Assembly (NCBI GenBank): GCA_017434855.1
Contig: JAFRUA010000033.1
Span: 1 to 38,588, forward strand
Reading direction: 5' to 3'
DNA length: 38,588 nucleotides
Source: Clostridia bacterium
GTDB lineage: Bacteria; Bacillota; Clostridia; Oscillospirales; Acutalibacteraceae
The notes beneath the pieces were generated by a model. The model worked only from the letters and a program-made list of their open reading frames with translations, was not told the DNA's origin and made no database searches. The translations under genes were made by a program, and so were the position numbers. Positions 15,244-26,996 of this stretch are shown one piece after another (the stretch's first letter is position 1; every line of letters starts with the position of its first letter).

Positions 15244-15420
15244 TTACTTAAACTTGCGCTTACGAGCGGCCTCAGACTTCTTTTTTCTGGCAACAGAAGG
15301 CTTTTCGTAATGTTCTCTTTTACGAACCTCCTGAATGATCCCGTCGCGTGAAGTCTGGCGTTTAAAACGTCTCAGTGCGCTGTCAAGAGATTCATTCTCT
15401 TTCACCTTCACCTGGCTCAT
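15244..15420 (-). CDS. rpsU: 30S ribosomal protein S21
   Basis: A 58-residue basic protein of the small ribosomal subunit, which helps pairing of the Shine-Dalgarno sequence with 16S rRNA. It begins [20 protein letters not shown], continues with [18 protein letters not shown] and ends [10 protein letters not shown], the classic S21 pattern and length. A GGAGGGAGG ribosome site lies about 10 bases upstream. It has its own consensus promoter (15481-15509) and a strong terminator (15205-15233), so it is largely an independent unit between leuS and the aminopeptidase gene. Confidence 0.97.
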   Translation of the reverse strand: MSQVKVKENESLDSALRRFKRQTSRDGIIQEVRKREHYEKPSVARKKKSEAARKRKFK

Positions 15421-15480
15421 CTATACATTCCCTCCCTCCGCCTGTGAGCAGGGGTAAATTTCCACAAAGGATACTCTGAT

Positions 15481-15509
15481 ATTATACTGAAAGCACCGGC
15501 AATTGTCAA
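15481..15509 (-). promoter_or_regulatory. rpsU: Consensus sigma-A promoter for rpsU
   Basis: On the minus strand, perfect TTGACA (15509-15504) and perfect TATAAT (15486-15481) are separated by 17 bases, about 60 bases before the rpsU start. It is the only fully consensus promoter in the window, fitting high expression of a ribosomal protein. Confidence 0.9.
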
Positions 15510-15571
15510 GGGTTCTTGTGCAATTTCTTTGAATTTTTTTGGAACCGATGCCGTTGCATTCGTGCTTTTGC

Positions 15572-17977
<2,406 letters not shown>

Positions 17978-18005
17978 AAGAACCCCTCCTTGGTTTGCTC
18001 TTGGG

Positions 18006-18359
18006 TTATTCGCTGGTGACGTCAGACAGGTCGATCAGCTGGGCGTCTGACCACAGGCGCTCCAGATTATAATACGCGCGGCTCTCCGGCGTAAAGATGT
18101 GCACGATCACGCTGCCGTAATCCAAAAGGATCCAGCCCGTGGCGCGGCCCTCGATGTGGTCCGGCTCCACGCCCTGCTGCTTCAGCTCATATTCGACGTC
18201 GTCGGCCAGCGACTTGACGTGCGTGTTCGACGTACCGGAGGCGACGACGAAATAATCCGCAACGATGGAATATTCCGTGATGTGGATCGCCTTGATGTCT
18301 GTGGCTTTTTTCTTATCCAGCACGGCGGCGATCGCTTTGGCCAGTTCAAGTTCTTTCAT
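18006..18359 (-). CDS. rsfS: Ribosomal silencing factor RsfS (YbeB/Iojap family)
   Basis: A 117-residue protein that binds ribosomal protein L14 and blocks subunit joining during starvation. The family core is visible: DIKAIHITEYSIVADYFVVASGTSNTHVKSLADDVE, then EGRATGWILLDYGSVIVHIFTPESRAYYNLERLW. The start overlaps the yqeK stop by 4 bp (ATGA-type), in the conserved nadD-yqeK-rsfS order. Confidence 0.96.
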   Translation of the reverse strand: MKELELAKAIAAVLDKKKATDIKAIHITEYSIVADYFVVASGTSNTHVKSLADDVEYELKQQGVEPDHIEGRATGWILLDYGSVIVHIFTPESRAYYNLERLWSDAQLIDLSDVTSE

Positions 18360-18949
18360 TGCTTTCTCATCCTTTCATGGTTGATCACCAGTTCATTGTA
18401 AAATGCCAGGCTGTCGGGGTGGATCGGCAGCTTCTTTTTGCTGAGGGACCCGAAGGTGTACTGCAGCGAATACAGGGCGGCTGCTTCCAGACTTTGTGCG
18501 CTGAGCGTCCGCATCACGTCGGCGTCGGGATAATCGCGCTCGACAGAGATGTAATCGGCAATATAGATCACGGTTTCAAGCAGCGTCATGCCGGCCTTGC
18601 CCGTGGTGTGACAGCGCACCGCGCCCAGAATGTCGGGGTCGTCGATGCCCAGCTCGTTTTTCAGCACCGGCGGCGCGCTCATGGCGTGCCACAGCTTCGG
18701 GTTGCTTTTTTCAACATCGCTGAGTATTATATCATTATCCGCAAAAATTTGCAACTGCTTTTCTTCGGTTTCATTTTTTGTAATATCATGCAGCAGTCCG
18801 GCGACATAGGCTTTTTCTTCGTCCGCGCCGTATTTTTGCGCCAGCATGCGCGCGGCGTCGGCCACATTCAGCGAATGCACAAAGCGTTTCGGCTTCAGCC
18901 GTTTGCGCAGCAGGTCTTTATATGCTTCGACGGGGTACGGCGTACTCAT
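18356..18949 (-). CDS. yqeK: YqeK-type HD-domain diadenosine tetraphosphate hydrolase
   Basis: A 197-residue HD phosphohydrolase. Members of the YqeK family split Ap4A symmetrically into two ADP and need iron. Metal-ligand candidates are H25 (RFVHSLNVAD), H54-D55 (GLLHDITKNE), H88 (LWHAMS), H114 (RCHTTGKAGM) and D132 (IADYI). Four-base overlaps join it to nadD upstream and rsfS downstream. Confidence 0.93.
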   Translation of the reverse strand: MSTPYPVEAYKDLLRKRLKPKRFVHSLNVADAARMLAQKYGADEEKAYVAGLLHDITKNETEEKQLQIFADNDIILSDVEKSNPKLWHAMSAPPVLKNELGIDDPDILGAVRCHTTGKAGMTLLETVIYIADYISVERDYPDADVMRTLSAQSLEAAALYSLQYTFGSLSKKKLPIHPDSLAFYNELVINHERMRKQ

Positions 18950-19554
18950 CTGTAAAACCCCTTCTCTTTGATATAAGCGTTTGCCGCGTCGGTCACAAGG
19001 CCGTCGATCGCTTCGCCGGCGCGCACCCTTTCACGGATCGCCGTGGACGACAGCACCTGCGGCAGGTCGGTCAGGATCAAAAGGTCGCCGTTTTCACGCG
19101 ACAGGCCCAGCACCGTTTCGGCAAAGGCGGCCAGATCGTCGGGCAAAATGTCGGTTTCACGCGACAGAACGATCAGCTTTGCCATGGACAGGATCGTTTC
19201 ATAATCGCGCCACTGATGAAAGGTCAGCAGCATGTCGGACCCGATAATCAAATACAGCGCGTCCGGCGCATAATGCTTTTGCACCTCGCGCACGGTGTCC
19301 ACGGTATAGCTTTTGCCCGTGCGGCGCAATTCCAGGTCAGACACCTGAAACACCGGCTCGGTAAACGTGCGGCGGCAAAGCTCCAGCCGGTCGCCGCCCG
19401 AAATCAGGGCGCTTGAAACCTTGTGCGGCGGTTCGGCGTCCGGCATGATGAGCACCGTGTCCAGGTTTGCAGCCTCGGCTGCCCTCAGCGCCAGCATTTT
19501 GTGCGCCAGATGCGGCGGGTTGAATGTGCCGCCGAACAGTCCCAGCCGCGTCAT
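18946..19554 (-). CDS. nadD: Nicotinate-nucleotide adenylyltransferase
   Basis: A 202-residue enzyme that joins NaMN and ATP to deamido-NAD in NAD synthesis. Nucleotidyltransferase signatures are GLFGGTFNPPHLAH (5-18, with the HxxH-type pair H15/H18), IIGSDMLLTF (103-112) and LSSTAIRERV (168-177). Length is typical. It overlaps yhbY upstream and yqeK downstream by 4 bp each. Confidence 0.96.
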   Translation of the reverse strand: MTRLGLFGGTFNPPHLAHKMLALRAAEAANLDTVLIMPDAEPPHKVSSALISGGDRLELCRRTFTEPVFQVSDLELRRTGKSYTVDTVREVQKHYAPDALYLIIGSDMLLTFHQWRDYETILSMAKLIVLSRETDILPDDLAAFAETVLGLSRENGDLLILTDLPQVLSSTAIRERVRAGEAIDGLVTDAANAYIKEKGFYR

Positions 19555-19946
19555 CGCCGTTTTTCACCGCGCTTCACGGTGACACGGCGGTGCTCTTTTT
19601 TGGCCGCCATCAGCTTTTCACGCTGCTTTTTGGCGGCGAGCTTTTTATTCTTTTCTTTCTGCGCGGCCTTTTCTTTCAGCTCGGGGCTTTCGCGATACAG
19701 CACCAGCACCCCGCCGATGACCTGGATCACCTCGGCGCCCGTGGCGGCCGCCAGTTGGTCCGCCGCTTCCCGCGCCGTGACCGGCGAGGATTCCAGCAGC
19801 ACTTTGAGTTTGATGAGTTCGCGCGCACGCAGCGCGTCGTCGGTCTGGGCGATCAGCGCGTCGTTGATGCCGCCCTTGCCGATCTGAAACAGCGGGGCCA
19901 GCCCGTTGGCCTTTGCACGCCAGCCGGCGCGTTCTTTGCCTGTCAT
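19551..19946 (-). CDS. yhbY: YhbY-type (CRM domain) RNA-binding protein
   Basis: A 131-residue protein with a CRM/YhbY fold (about 1-95) thought to bind pre-50S ribosomal RNA. Visible motifs are RAKANGLAPLFQIGKGGI, ARELIKLKVL and AEVIQVIGGVLVLYRES. The C-terminal 35 residues are a very basic Lys/Arg-rich tail that makes it longer than the usual 95-100 residues; it may add RNA contacts. Four-base overlaps with rdgB and nadD. Confidence 0.93.
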   Translation of the reverse strand: MTGKERAGWRAKANGLAPLFQIGKGGINDALIAQTDDALRARELIKLKVLLESSPVTAREAADQLAAATGAEVIQVIGGVLVLYRESPELKEKAAQKEKNKKLAAKKQREKLMAAKKEHRRVTVKRGEKRR

Positions 19947-20539
19947 TCTTTTTCCTCCTCTTGCTTCAATGCGGCGGCCAGCTTTTGCAGCGCGTCGCCC
20001 CGGTGACTGATGCGGTCTTTTTCTTCTTTGGTCAGTTCGGCAAAGCTTTTTTCGCCGACCATAAACACCGGGTCATAGCCAAAGCCGCCCTGTCCGTGGC
20101 GCTCAAATCCGATCCTGCCGCTGCAGCGGCCCTCGACCTCGACGACGCGCCCGTTCGGAAAGCACAGGCACACCGCGCACGCAAAATGCGCCGACCGTTT
20201 GCCCTTGGGCACGGTTTGCAGTTCCTGCAGTAATTTGTCAATGTTGGCGTCGTCGTTGCCGTGCACGCCGGAAAACCGGGCGGAAAACACCCCCGGCGCG
20301 CCCCCCAGCGCATCCACGCACAGGCCGCTGTCGTCTGCCACACAGGGCAGCCCTGTTTCGTCGCAGCCGCTTTTTGCTTTCAGGTACGCATTTTCACGGA
20401 AGGTCTTTCCCGTTTCTTCCACGTCGGTCAACGTCACGCCGGCCATCTCTGCCGTCAGCACGTCAAAGCCCAGCGGCGACAGGATGCGCTGCATTTCGGC
20501 CTGCTTTTTCAGGTTGTGTGTCGCAATCAGCAGCTTCAT
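19943..20539 (-). CDS. rdgB: XTP/dITP diphosphatase (RdgB/HAM1 family)
   Basis: A 198-residue house-cleaning enzyme that hydrolyses XTP, ITP and dITP to monophosphates. Motifs: THNLKK (7-12, substrate site), ADDSGLCVDALGGAPGV (68-84, with catalytic D70), GFGYDPVF (152-159) and SHRGDAL (178-184). The ATG at 20539, one base past the ftsY stop, gives the standard N-terminus MKLLIATHN; an upstream in-frame extension would lie inside ftsY. It overlaps yhbY by 4 bp. Confidence 0.95.
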   Translation of the reverse strand: MKLLIATHNLKKQAEMQRILSPLGFDVLTAEMAGVTLTDVEETGKTFRENAYLKAKSGCDETGLPCVADDSGLCVDALGGAPGVFSARFSGVHGNDDANIDKLLQELQTVPKGKRSAHFACAVCLCFPNGRVVEVEGRCSGRIGFERHGQGGFGYDPVFMVGEKSFAELTKEEKDRISHRGDALQKLAAALKQEEEKE

Positions 20540-20540
20540 C

Positions 20541-21479
20541 TCAGGCGTCCTCGTCAGCATGGGTCTCTGCGGTGTTTTCAAACAGCGCCTTGGCAAAGAC
20601 CTGCTGGTTGAACGGCTGCAGGTCGTCCAGCTGTTCGCCGACGCCGATGAACTTGATCGGCAGCTTCAGCTCGTTTTTGATCGCCAGCACCACGCCGCCG
20701 CGCGCCGTACCGTCCAGCTTGGTCAGCACAATGCCGGTCAGCTCGGCCACGTTCATGAATTCCTTGGCCTGACTGATGGCGTTCTGGCCCGTGGTTGCGT
20801 CCAGCACCAGGAAAATTTCACGGTCGGCATAAGGCAGTTCCTTGTCGACCACGCGATAGATCTTTGCCAGCTCTTCCATCAGGTTCTTTTTGTTGTGCAG
20901 GCGGCCCGCGGTGTCAATGATGATGATGTCAGTGTCGCGCGCAATGCCGGCCTGAATGGTGTCATACACCACGGCTGCGGGATCGGAGCCCTCTTTGTTT
21001 TTGATCAGCTCCACGCCGGCGCGGTTGGCCCAGACCTCCAACTGTTCGATGGCTGCCGCGCGGAACGTATCCGCCGCGCCCAGCAGCACCTTTTTGCCCT
21101 GGGATTTATACATGGCCGCCATTTTGCCGATGGTGGTGGTTTTGCCCACGCCGTTGACGCCGATGACCAGAATGACCGACGGAATGGTGATCAGGCCCCA
21201 GTCCTCGCCGCCGTCCAGCATCTCGGCCACGATCTCTGCAATGATTATTTTGGCGTGCTTCGGGTTGCGCACGTCGCCCTTTGCCACGCGCTTGCGCAGT
21301 TGTTCCACGATCTCGGTGGCCGTGGTGACGCCCACGTCCGCCATGATGAGCGCTTCCTCCAGGTCGTCATACAGGTCGTCGGTGATCTCTTCATACGCGC
21401 CCAGCACGTCCTCCAGTTTTTTATCCAGACCTTCTCTGGTCTTTTTCAGGCCGAAGCCGAATTTTTTAAAAATACCCAT
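20541..21479 (-). CDS. ftsY: Signal recognition particle receptor FtsY
   Basis: A 312-residue SRP GTPase that docks ribosome-SRP complexes at the membrane for cotranslational insertion. A short N-terminal A region is followed by the N domain (about 20-90). The G domain has P-loop [10 protein letters not shown] (107-116), DTFRAAA (137-143), DTAGRL (189-194) and [10 protein letters not shown] (253-262). GGAGG lies 8 bases before the ATG. It lacks the long acidic A domain of E. coli FtsY, as usual in Firmicutes. A 263-bp gap with a repeat separates it from smc, an interruption of the common smc-ftsY pair. Confidence 0.97.
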   Translation of the reverse strand: MGIFKKFGFGLKKTREGLDKKLEDVLGAYEEITDDLYDDLEEALIMADVGVTTATEIVEQLRKRVAKGDVRNPKHAKIIIAEIVAEMLDGGEDWGLITIPSVILVIGVNGVGKTTTIGKMAAMYKSQGKKVLLGAADTFRAAAIEQLEVWANRAGVELIKNKEGSDPAAVVYDTIQAGIARDTDIIIIDTAGRLHNKKNLMEELAKIYRVVDKELPYADREIFLVLDATTGQNAISQAKEFMNVAELTGIVLTKLDGTARGGVVLAIKNELKLPIKFIGVGEQLDDLQPFNQQVFAKALFENTAETHADEDA

Positions 21480-21544
21480 CAGAGTGTACCTCCTGTTGTT
21501 CTGTAATTTTGCTGCGCTTTTCGGCCGGCCATTGGCCGGCGCTG

Positions 21545-21745
21545 CGGACTATGGACGATAGGCCGTAACGCAGCGTGTCGACAATTGTACTCCCTCAGTC
21601 ACGCGCTTTTTACGTTTCATGTATTGCCGATAGGACGTGGTCGCGTGACAGCTCCCTCAAGGAGGGAGCCATTAAAAAGTCTCCCTTTCACACACGGCCC
21701 GACCGACCAGTGCACTACGGACCATAGACTACGGACTATGGACTA
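21545..21745. repeat. Intergenic repeat between smc and ftsY (GGACTAT heptads)
   Basis: The array 21713-21745 (ACTACGG, ACCATAG, ACTACGG, ACTATGG, ACTAAG) contains the smc stop codon TAG (21743-21745). A shorter array of the same family and same orientation lies at 21545-21560. Between them are a GTGGTCGCGTGAC segment near 21637-21649, recalling the GGTCGCG core end, and a perfect hairpin GCTCCCTC/GAGGGAGC at 21651-21669. On the minus strand the hairpin could act as a weak terminator for smc. No gene is seen in the gap 21480-21742. Confidence 0.7.
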
Positions 21746-24700
21746 AGTCGTAATCCCAAGCCGGTTCGCCAGCTCGGCGGTTTTCAGTTCCAGCAGCTTT
21801 GACACGCCCTGCTCCTGCATCGTGATGCCGTACAGCACGTCCGCTTCCTCCATGGTGCCGCGGCGGTGCGTGATCAGAATGAACTGGGTGTTTTTGGTCA
21901 TGCGGCGCACATACTGGGCATAGCGGCCCACGTTGGCGTCGTCCAGCGCGGCCTCCACCTCGTCAAAGATGCAGAACGGCGCGGGGTTGACCTTGAGAAT
22001 GGCAAACAGCAGCGCGATGGCGGACAGCCCCTTTTCGCCGCCGGACAGGGCGTCCAGCCGCTTGACGTTTTTGCCCGGGGGCTGCAGACGGATGTCGATG
22101 TCGCTTTCCAGCACATCGGCCGGGTCGGCCAGCTGCAGTTGCGCCCGTCCGCCGTCAAACAGTTCGCGAAACGTTTCGTCAAAATACTGATTGATCTTTG
22201 AAAACTGCTCGCGAAAGCGCGTGCTCATGCGGTCGGTCAGGTCAGAGATCAGGCGCGTCAGCTCTGCCTTGGATTTTTCCACATCGCTGAGCTGCCCGCT
22301 GAGGAAGTCATAACGCTCGGAGACTTCTTTGTATTCGTCGATGGCGCTGACGTTGACCGAGCCCAGGGCGCGGATCTTGTTTTTCAGCTCTGCCAGGCGT
22401 TTTTTGGATTTTGTGATCTCTTCACAGGGCGCATACGCCTCCTGCGCCTCGCGCAGCGAAAGCTGATAGTCGTCATAAAGCTTGGACACCGTGTCGTCAT
22501 AGTCGCGGCGCATGGCCTCGCGGCGCTCTTCCAGCCGGGCCTTTTCCAGACCGATGCGTTCGCGCTCGGCGGACTTTTCTCGTTGCTCGGCGCGCAGGGC
22601 GGCGCTTTTCGCTTCGCTTTCGCTGCGCTGCGTCTGCAGGGAAAGGATCTCTTCGTTTTTGTCGTCGGCGCTTTTGCGCAGCGCGGCGGCTTCGGTTTCG
22701 CACGCCTTGACGGTGTCGTGCAGGGCGGCGTTCTTTTCGCGGATGGCGGCGATCTCGTCGTCTTTTTCGCGGTCGCGGTCCTCGTGGCTGACCAGCCGCG
22801 CCTTCAGCAGATTCATGGCCGTCAGGCGGGCAGCGCGGTCTTTTTCACCGTCGTGAATCTCAAGATTGACTTTTTCCAGCGCCGCGGCGGTCGCTTCCTT
22901 TTCCTGCAGCAGCGTGCGGCGTTTTTCATCCAGATGCAGCAGCTTTGCCTTGACGTCGTCCTGCTTTTGCAGCAGTTCGGTTTCGGTCTCGTCGGCGGCG
23001 TCGCGTGCGGTTTCCTGCGCAGTGCGGCGGTCCAGTTCCTTTTGCCGGTCGGCCTGCAGCGCTTCGGCCTGTGCCCTTGATGTGCGGACCTGCTCTTCGG
23101 CCAGACGCACGTCGGCCTGGCGCAAAATCAGCGTTTCTTTGGCTTCGCGCAGCGCGGCCTGCGCCGTGTGCGCCTGCGCCTCAATGGCGGTCAGCGCAGC
23201 TTCGGCGGCGGCATAGTCTTCTTTCAGTTTTGCGACCTTTGTTTCCAGCGCGGCAGAGGTTTCGCGCAGCGACGCGATCTCGCTGCTGCGGGTGAGCAGA
23301 CCGGCCGTTTTGGCCTGGCTGCCGCCGGTCATTGAGCCGCCGGTGTGGATGACCTGGCCGTCGATTGTGACCACCTTGAAGCGGTGGCGATAGGCTTTTG
23401 AAAGCGTAATGGCGCTGTCCAGGTCCTCGGTGATGACGGTCTTGCCCAAAAGCGCGCGCATCACGCTGTCGTACTGCGGGTCATAAGTAATCAGGTCGGC
23501 GGCAATACCCAGCACGCCGTCATGGTCCAAAAGACCGGTTTCTTCCAGCGCGGCGGGCTTCACCGCAGACAGCGGCTGGAAGGTGGCGCGGCCCAGCGCG
23601 TTCGCTTTCAGGTACTCGATCGCGGCTTTGGCGTCGCTTTCACGGTCGCAGACAATGTGCTGCACGGCGGCGCCCAGCGCGGTTTCGATGGCCACGGCAT
23701 AGTCCGGCTTCATGGAAATGAGCTTGGACACGGCGGCGTGGATGCCAAACAGGCTCCCCTGCTTTGCGCGGCGGATGACCGCCTTGACCGCGCCGGAATA
23801 GCCCTCCATGTTCTGCTCCAGCTCTTCCAGCATTTTGGTCTGGGCTTGCTTGCGCTGCAGGTCAAAGGCGCTTTCGTCCAGCGCTTTTTTCAGCCGGTCG
23901 GCGTCGTCGGCGCGTTTTTTTGCCTTGAGCGCCAGCCCGGCGGCGATGTTGTCTTTTTCTTCGGCGTCATGTTCGGCCCCCTCGCGGGCGGCCTCGGCCT
24001 CGGCCTGGCGGGCCAGCAGCTCGTCCAGCGCCGTGGTTTGCTGCGCCAGCGCCTCGTCCAGTGCGGTCAGACGCAGCGTGATCTCTTCCAGTGACGAGCG
24101 GGCCGTGGAGGACGCCACCCGGTTGTCTGCCGCCTGCTGCAGCAGGGCGGACAAGGCGTCGTTCAGTTCGGCGGCGTGGCTGTCCAGCGCGGTGTCTGCG
24201 GTGTCGGCCTTTGCCAGCTTTGCGCGGACGGCGTCGGCTGCGGCGCGTTTTTCGGTCAGGATGGCGTCGATCTGCTTCAGCAGACCCTCTTCCACCGCGA
24301 TCTCGCTTTCCAGTTGTTCGCGGTTTTTCTGCGACGCGTCCTTTTCGCGCTCGATGCGCTCGATCGTTTCGTTGTTGTGGACGATGGACGTTTCCATCAC
24401 GGCGCGCTGCGCGTCCAGTTTTGCGGCGTCCTCCCTTTGCAGAGAGATGCTGCGCCGCAGATCGTCAATGGCTGTGGTGATGGTCTGGGCGGCGGACAGG
24501 GCCGCTTCGCTTTGCGCTTCAATGGCTTCCAGCGCCGCTTCGGCACGGGCATAGTCGGTTTCCGCAATGATGATGACGTCCTCCTGCGAACGCAGGTTTT
24601 GCTTCAGCCGGTCGATCGTGGCCAGCCACAGACCGATCTCGACCTCTTTGCGTTCGGCGGCCAGGACCAAGAACTTTTCGGCCTTTTCGCTTTGCGTTTT

Positions 24701-25318
24701 CAGCGGGCCGATGCGGTCCTCCAGCTCGGTCAGGATGTCGCGCAGACGCAGCAGGTTTTCTTCCGCCTGGGTCAGCTTTTTGATCGCGTCGCTGCGGCGA
24801 TAGCGAAACGCGGAAATGCCGCACGCTTCCTCCAGCATATCGCGGCACTCGCGGCCCTTGCCGGCGATCAGGTCGGCGATCTTGCCCTGGCTGACCAGCG
24901 AATAGCCGTCGCGGCCAAGGCCGGTATCCATAAACAGCGCGTGCAGGTCCTTCAGCCGCACGGTCTTGCCGTTGACTTTGTATTCGCTTTCGCCCGAACG
25001 GAAAAACCGCCGGGTCACGACGATCTCGTCTTCGTCCGGGTCCGGAATGGCGCGGTCGGTGTTGTCCAGCCGCAAGGTGACGGCGGCAAATCCGTGGGCC
25101 TTGCGCGTGCCGGTGCCGTCAAAAATGACGTCTTCCATCTTGCTGCCGCGCAGCGATTTGGTGGACTGCTCGCCCAGGACCCAGCGCACCGCGTCAGAGA
25201 TGTTGCTTTTTCCGCTGCCGTTTGGGCCCACCACGGCGGTGATGCCGCGGTCAAAGGTCAGCACGGTCTTTTCGGGAAAGGACTTGAAGCCCTGCATTTC
25301 AATGGCTTTTAAAATCAT
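21743..25318 (-). CDS. smc: Chromosome segregation protein SMC
   Basis: An 1191-residue condensin ATPase, full length for the family. Walker A is GPNGSGKSN (31-39). Two long coiled-coil arms flank the hinge (about 504-680; GYSGAVKAVI to GGSMTGGSQAK). The C-terminal head has the LSGGEKGLSAIALLFAI signature from 1091 and Walker B APFCIFDEVEAALDD (about 1113-1127). It forms rings that organise and separate chromosomes with ScpA/ScpB, which are not in this window. The start overlaps the radical SAM gene by 4 bp. The stop TAG lies inside a heptad array. Confidence 0.98.
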   Translation of the reverse strand: MILKAIEMQGFKSFPEKTVLTFDRGITAVVGPNGSGKSNISDAVRWVLGEQSTKSLRGSKMEDVIFDGTGTRKAHGFAAVTLRLDNTDRAIPDPDEDEIVVTRRFFRSGESEYKVNGKTVRLKDLHALFMDTGLGRDGYSLVSQGKIADLIAGKGRECRDMLEEACGISAFRYRRSDAIKKLTQAEENLLRLRDILTELEDRIGPLKTQSEKAEKFLVLAAERKEVEIGLWLATIDRLKQNLRSQEDVIIIAETDYARAEAALEAIEAQSEAALSAAQTITTAIDDLRRSISLQREDAAKLDAQRAVMETSIVHNNETIERIEREKDASQKNREQLESEIAVEEGLLKQIDAILTEKRAAADAVRAKLAKADTADTALDSHAAELNDALSALLQQAADNRVASSTARSSLEEITLRLTALDEALAQQTTALDELLARQAEAEAAREGAEHDAEEKDNIAAGLALKAKKRADDADRLKKALDESAFDLQRKQAQTKMLEELEQNMEGYSGAVKAVIRRAKQGSLFGIHAAVSKLISMKPDYAVAIETALGAAVQHIVCDRESDAKAAIEYLKANALGRATFQPLSAVKPAALEETGLLDHDGVLGIAADLITYDPQYDSVMRALLGKTVITEDLDSAITLSKAYRHRFKVVTIDGQVIHTGGSMTGGSQAKTAGLLTRSSEIASLRETSAALETKVAKLKEDYAAAEAALTAIEAQAHTAQAALREAKETLILRQADVRLAEEQVRTSRAQAEALQADRQKELDRRTAQETARDAADETETELLQKQDDVKAKLLHLDEKRRTLLQEKEATAAALEKVNLEIHDGEKDRAARLTAMNLLKARLVSHEDRDREKDDEIAAIREKNAALHDTVKACETEAAALRKSADDKNEEILSLQTQRSESEAKSAALRAEQREKSAERERIGLEKARLEERREAMRRDYDDTVSKLYDDYQLSLREAQEAYAPCEEITKSKKRLAELKNKIRALGSVNVSAIDEYKEVSERYDFLSGQLSDVEKSKAELTRLISDLTDRMSTRFREQFSKINQYFDETFRELFDGGRAQLQLADPADVLESDIDIRLQPPGKNVKRLDALSGGEKGLSAIALLFAILKVNPAPFCIFDEVEAALDDANVGRYAQYVRRMTKNTQFILITHRRGTMEEADVLYGITMQEQGVSKLLELKTAELANRLGITT

Positions 25319-26310
25319 AGAGTCATTCCTGCTCTCACTTCATATTGGTTCAGGTCCGCCGCCGGGTGAAAGCGGACCGCAAAACCGCGGTCGCCAAGGG
25401 CGCGGACGTTTTGTTTGTGGTGGCCGACGGCCTGCGACAGATACCGCGCGCCGACAGTCAGATCATAGCTGCCCGGCGCTTTGCCGGCAAGGCATTGCAG
25501 CGCCCGGTCCAGATAGATGCGGCTTTCGCACAGTTCGCGAAACGCCGGGTGGAACGGCCCCGCCAAGCAGGCGCGGGCGCCGTCGTCGGCATGCAGCCCC
25601 AAACGGATGACCCGCACGCCGTGCTGCGCAAACAAAAGCAAAAGCTCGCTGCACAGCGCCACGGCCTCGTCCAGCGATTGCGGGCGGTACGTCCCGGCAC
25701 GGTACAGATCATCAAGGCGCGTGCCCGCAAACACCAGCGTGGGATAGATGCGCGCCGTGTCGGGCGCAAGGGCGATCAATTGCTCTGCCGTGCGGCGGTC
25801 GGTGACGTCGCTGCTGCCGGGCAGGCCGGTCATCATCTGGACACCAAGCGCAAAGCCGAAGTCTTTGACCAGCCGGCAGGCCAGCACGGTATCGGCTGCG
25901 GTGTGGCCGCGCTGGGCAAGGCGCAGCACGTCGTCGTCCATGCTTTGGCAGCCGAGCTCGATGGCTGTGACGCCATACTGTCTCAAAAGAGACAGCCGCT
26001 CGGGATCAATGCCGTCCGGCCGGGTCGAAACACGAATGCCGCCGATCACGCCGGCATTCAGGTACCGCTGCGCCTGTGAAAGATAAGCGCACATACGCAC
26101 GCGGTCAATGCAGGTGAAGCTGCCGCCGAAAAAGGCCAGCTCCGCGGTCTGCGGGTCAATGCCGGAGCGAACGGCGGTCTGCACGGCAGCGTCGATCTCA
26201 CGGGCGGTTGCCGCGTGCTTTGCGCCGGAGATCGTCTTTTGATTGCAGAACACGCACCGGTGCGGGCAACCGAGGTCCGGGATAAAGACGGCGATGTTGG
26301 CGTGCCTCAT
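25315..26310 (-). CDS. Radical SAM protein, Elp3-like (rnc-smc intergenic type)
   Basis: A 331-residue radical SAM enzyme. The [4Fe-4S] cluster motif is C15-x3-C19-x2-C22 (GCPHRCVFC), followed by FFGGSFTCID (about 60-69) and RVSTRPDGID, which match the catalytic half of Elp3-like proteins. The C-terminus lacks an acetyltransferase domain. This type lies between rnc and smc in many Clostridia; its substrate is unknown, with tRNA modification a reasonable guess. Four-base overlaps with rnc and smc show tight coupling. Confidence 0.88.
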   Translation of the reverse strand: MRHANIAVFIPDLGCPHRCVFCNQKTISGAKHAATAREIDAAVQTAVRSGIDPQTAELAFFGGSFTCIDRVRMCAYLSQAQRYLNAGVIGGIRVSTRPDGIDPERLSLLRQYGVTAIELGCQSMDDDVLRLAQRGHTAADTVLACRLVKDFGFALGVQMMTGLPGSSDVTDRRTAEQLIALAPDTARIYPTLVFAGTRLDDLYRAGTYRPQSLDEAVALCSELLLLFAQHGVRVIRLGLHADDGARACLAGPFHPAFRELCESRIYLDRALQCLAGKAPGSYDLTVGARYLSQAVGHHKQNVRALGDRGFAVRFHPAADLNQYEVRAGMTL

Positions 26311-26996
26311 GTGCGCACGCCCATCAGCTCCAGCGCCTTTTTGGCGGCGTCCTGCTCGGCGGCCTTTTTGCTGTGGCCCTCGCCGACGCCGATGACGTTG
26401 CTGTTCAGGTGGACCTCGACCTCAAAGCATTTGCGATGGTCCGGCCCGCTTTCTGCCGCAAGGACATAGGTCAGGTGTTCGTCCGGGTTTTTCTGCACGA
26501 TCTCCTGCAGCGCGGTCTTATAATCGTTGAGCTTGACCGACTGATGCGCGGCGGTTTTCAAAAAGCGCAAAACAAATTCGCGCGCCTGCTCCAGTCCGCC
26601 GTCCAGATAGATCGCGGCGATCACCGCCTCAAACGCGTCGGCCAGGATGGACGGGCGCTCCCGCCCGCCGTTGCGTTCCTCGCCCTTTCCGAGCAGTATG
26701 TATTTGCCAAGATCGATTTCCTTTGCAAAGTCAAAAAGCGATTTTTCGCAAACGCACGCTGCACGGCGCTTTGTCATTTCCCCTTCGGGCAGGTTGTTGA
26801 GGTTGTGGTAAAAGTAATCGGCAGAGATCACGCCAAGCACCGAATCGCCGAGAAATTCCAGCCGCTCGTTGCAGTCGCGCCGCAGCCCGCGCTCGTTTTT
26901 AAAGGATGAATGGGTAAACGCGGTCTCCAGCAGGTCCGGATTTTTGAAATGATAGCCGATGGCGTCTTCAAACGCCAGACGTTCAGATTTCTGCAT
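26307..26996 (-). CDS. rnc: Ribonuclease III
   Basis: A 229-residue double-strand RNA endonuclease that processes rRNA and regulatory RNAs. The signature NERLEFLGDSVL (43-54) has E47 and D51; the second acidic pair is D120/E123 in ILADAFEAVIAAIYLDGG. A double-stranded RNA-binding domain spans about 158-226 (DYKTALQEIVQK to SKKAAEQDAAKKAL). The ATG at 26996 shares one base with the trmFO stop (TGATG) and has GGAGG 8 bases upstream; a GTG one codon earlier is less likely. Confidence 0.97.
   Translation of the reverse strand: MQKSERLAFEDAIGYHFKNPDLLETAFTHSSFKNERGLRRDCNERLEFLGDSVLGVISADYFYHNLNNLPEGEMTKRRAACVCEKSLFDFAKEIDLGKYILLGKGEERNGGRERPSILADAFEAVIAAIYLDGGLEQAREFVLRFLKTAAHQSVKLNDYKTALQEIVQKNPDEHLTYVLAAESGPDHRKCFEVEVHLNSNVIGVGEGHSKKAAEQDAAKKALELMGVRT

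Noticed and set aside
21651-21669. Strong terminator after smc
   Set aside because: The GCTCCCTC/GAGGGAGC hairpin is perfect but has no good T-run on the minus strand, and the same hairpin style recurs in other repeats, so I list it as part of the repeat only.
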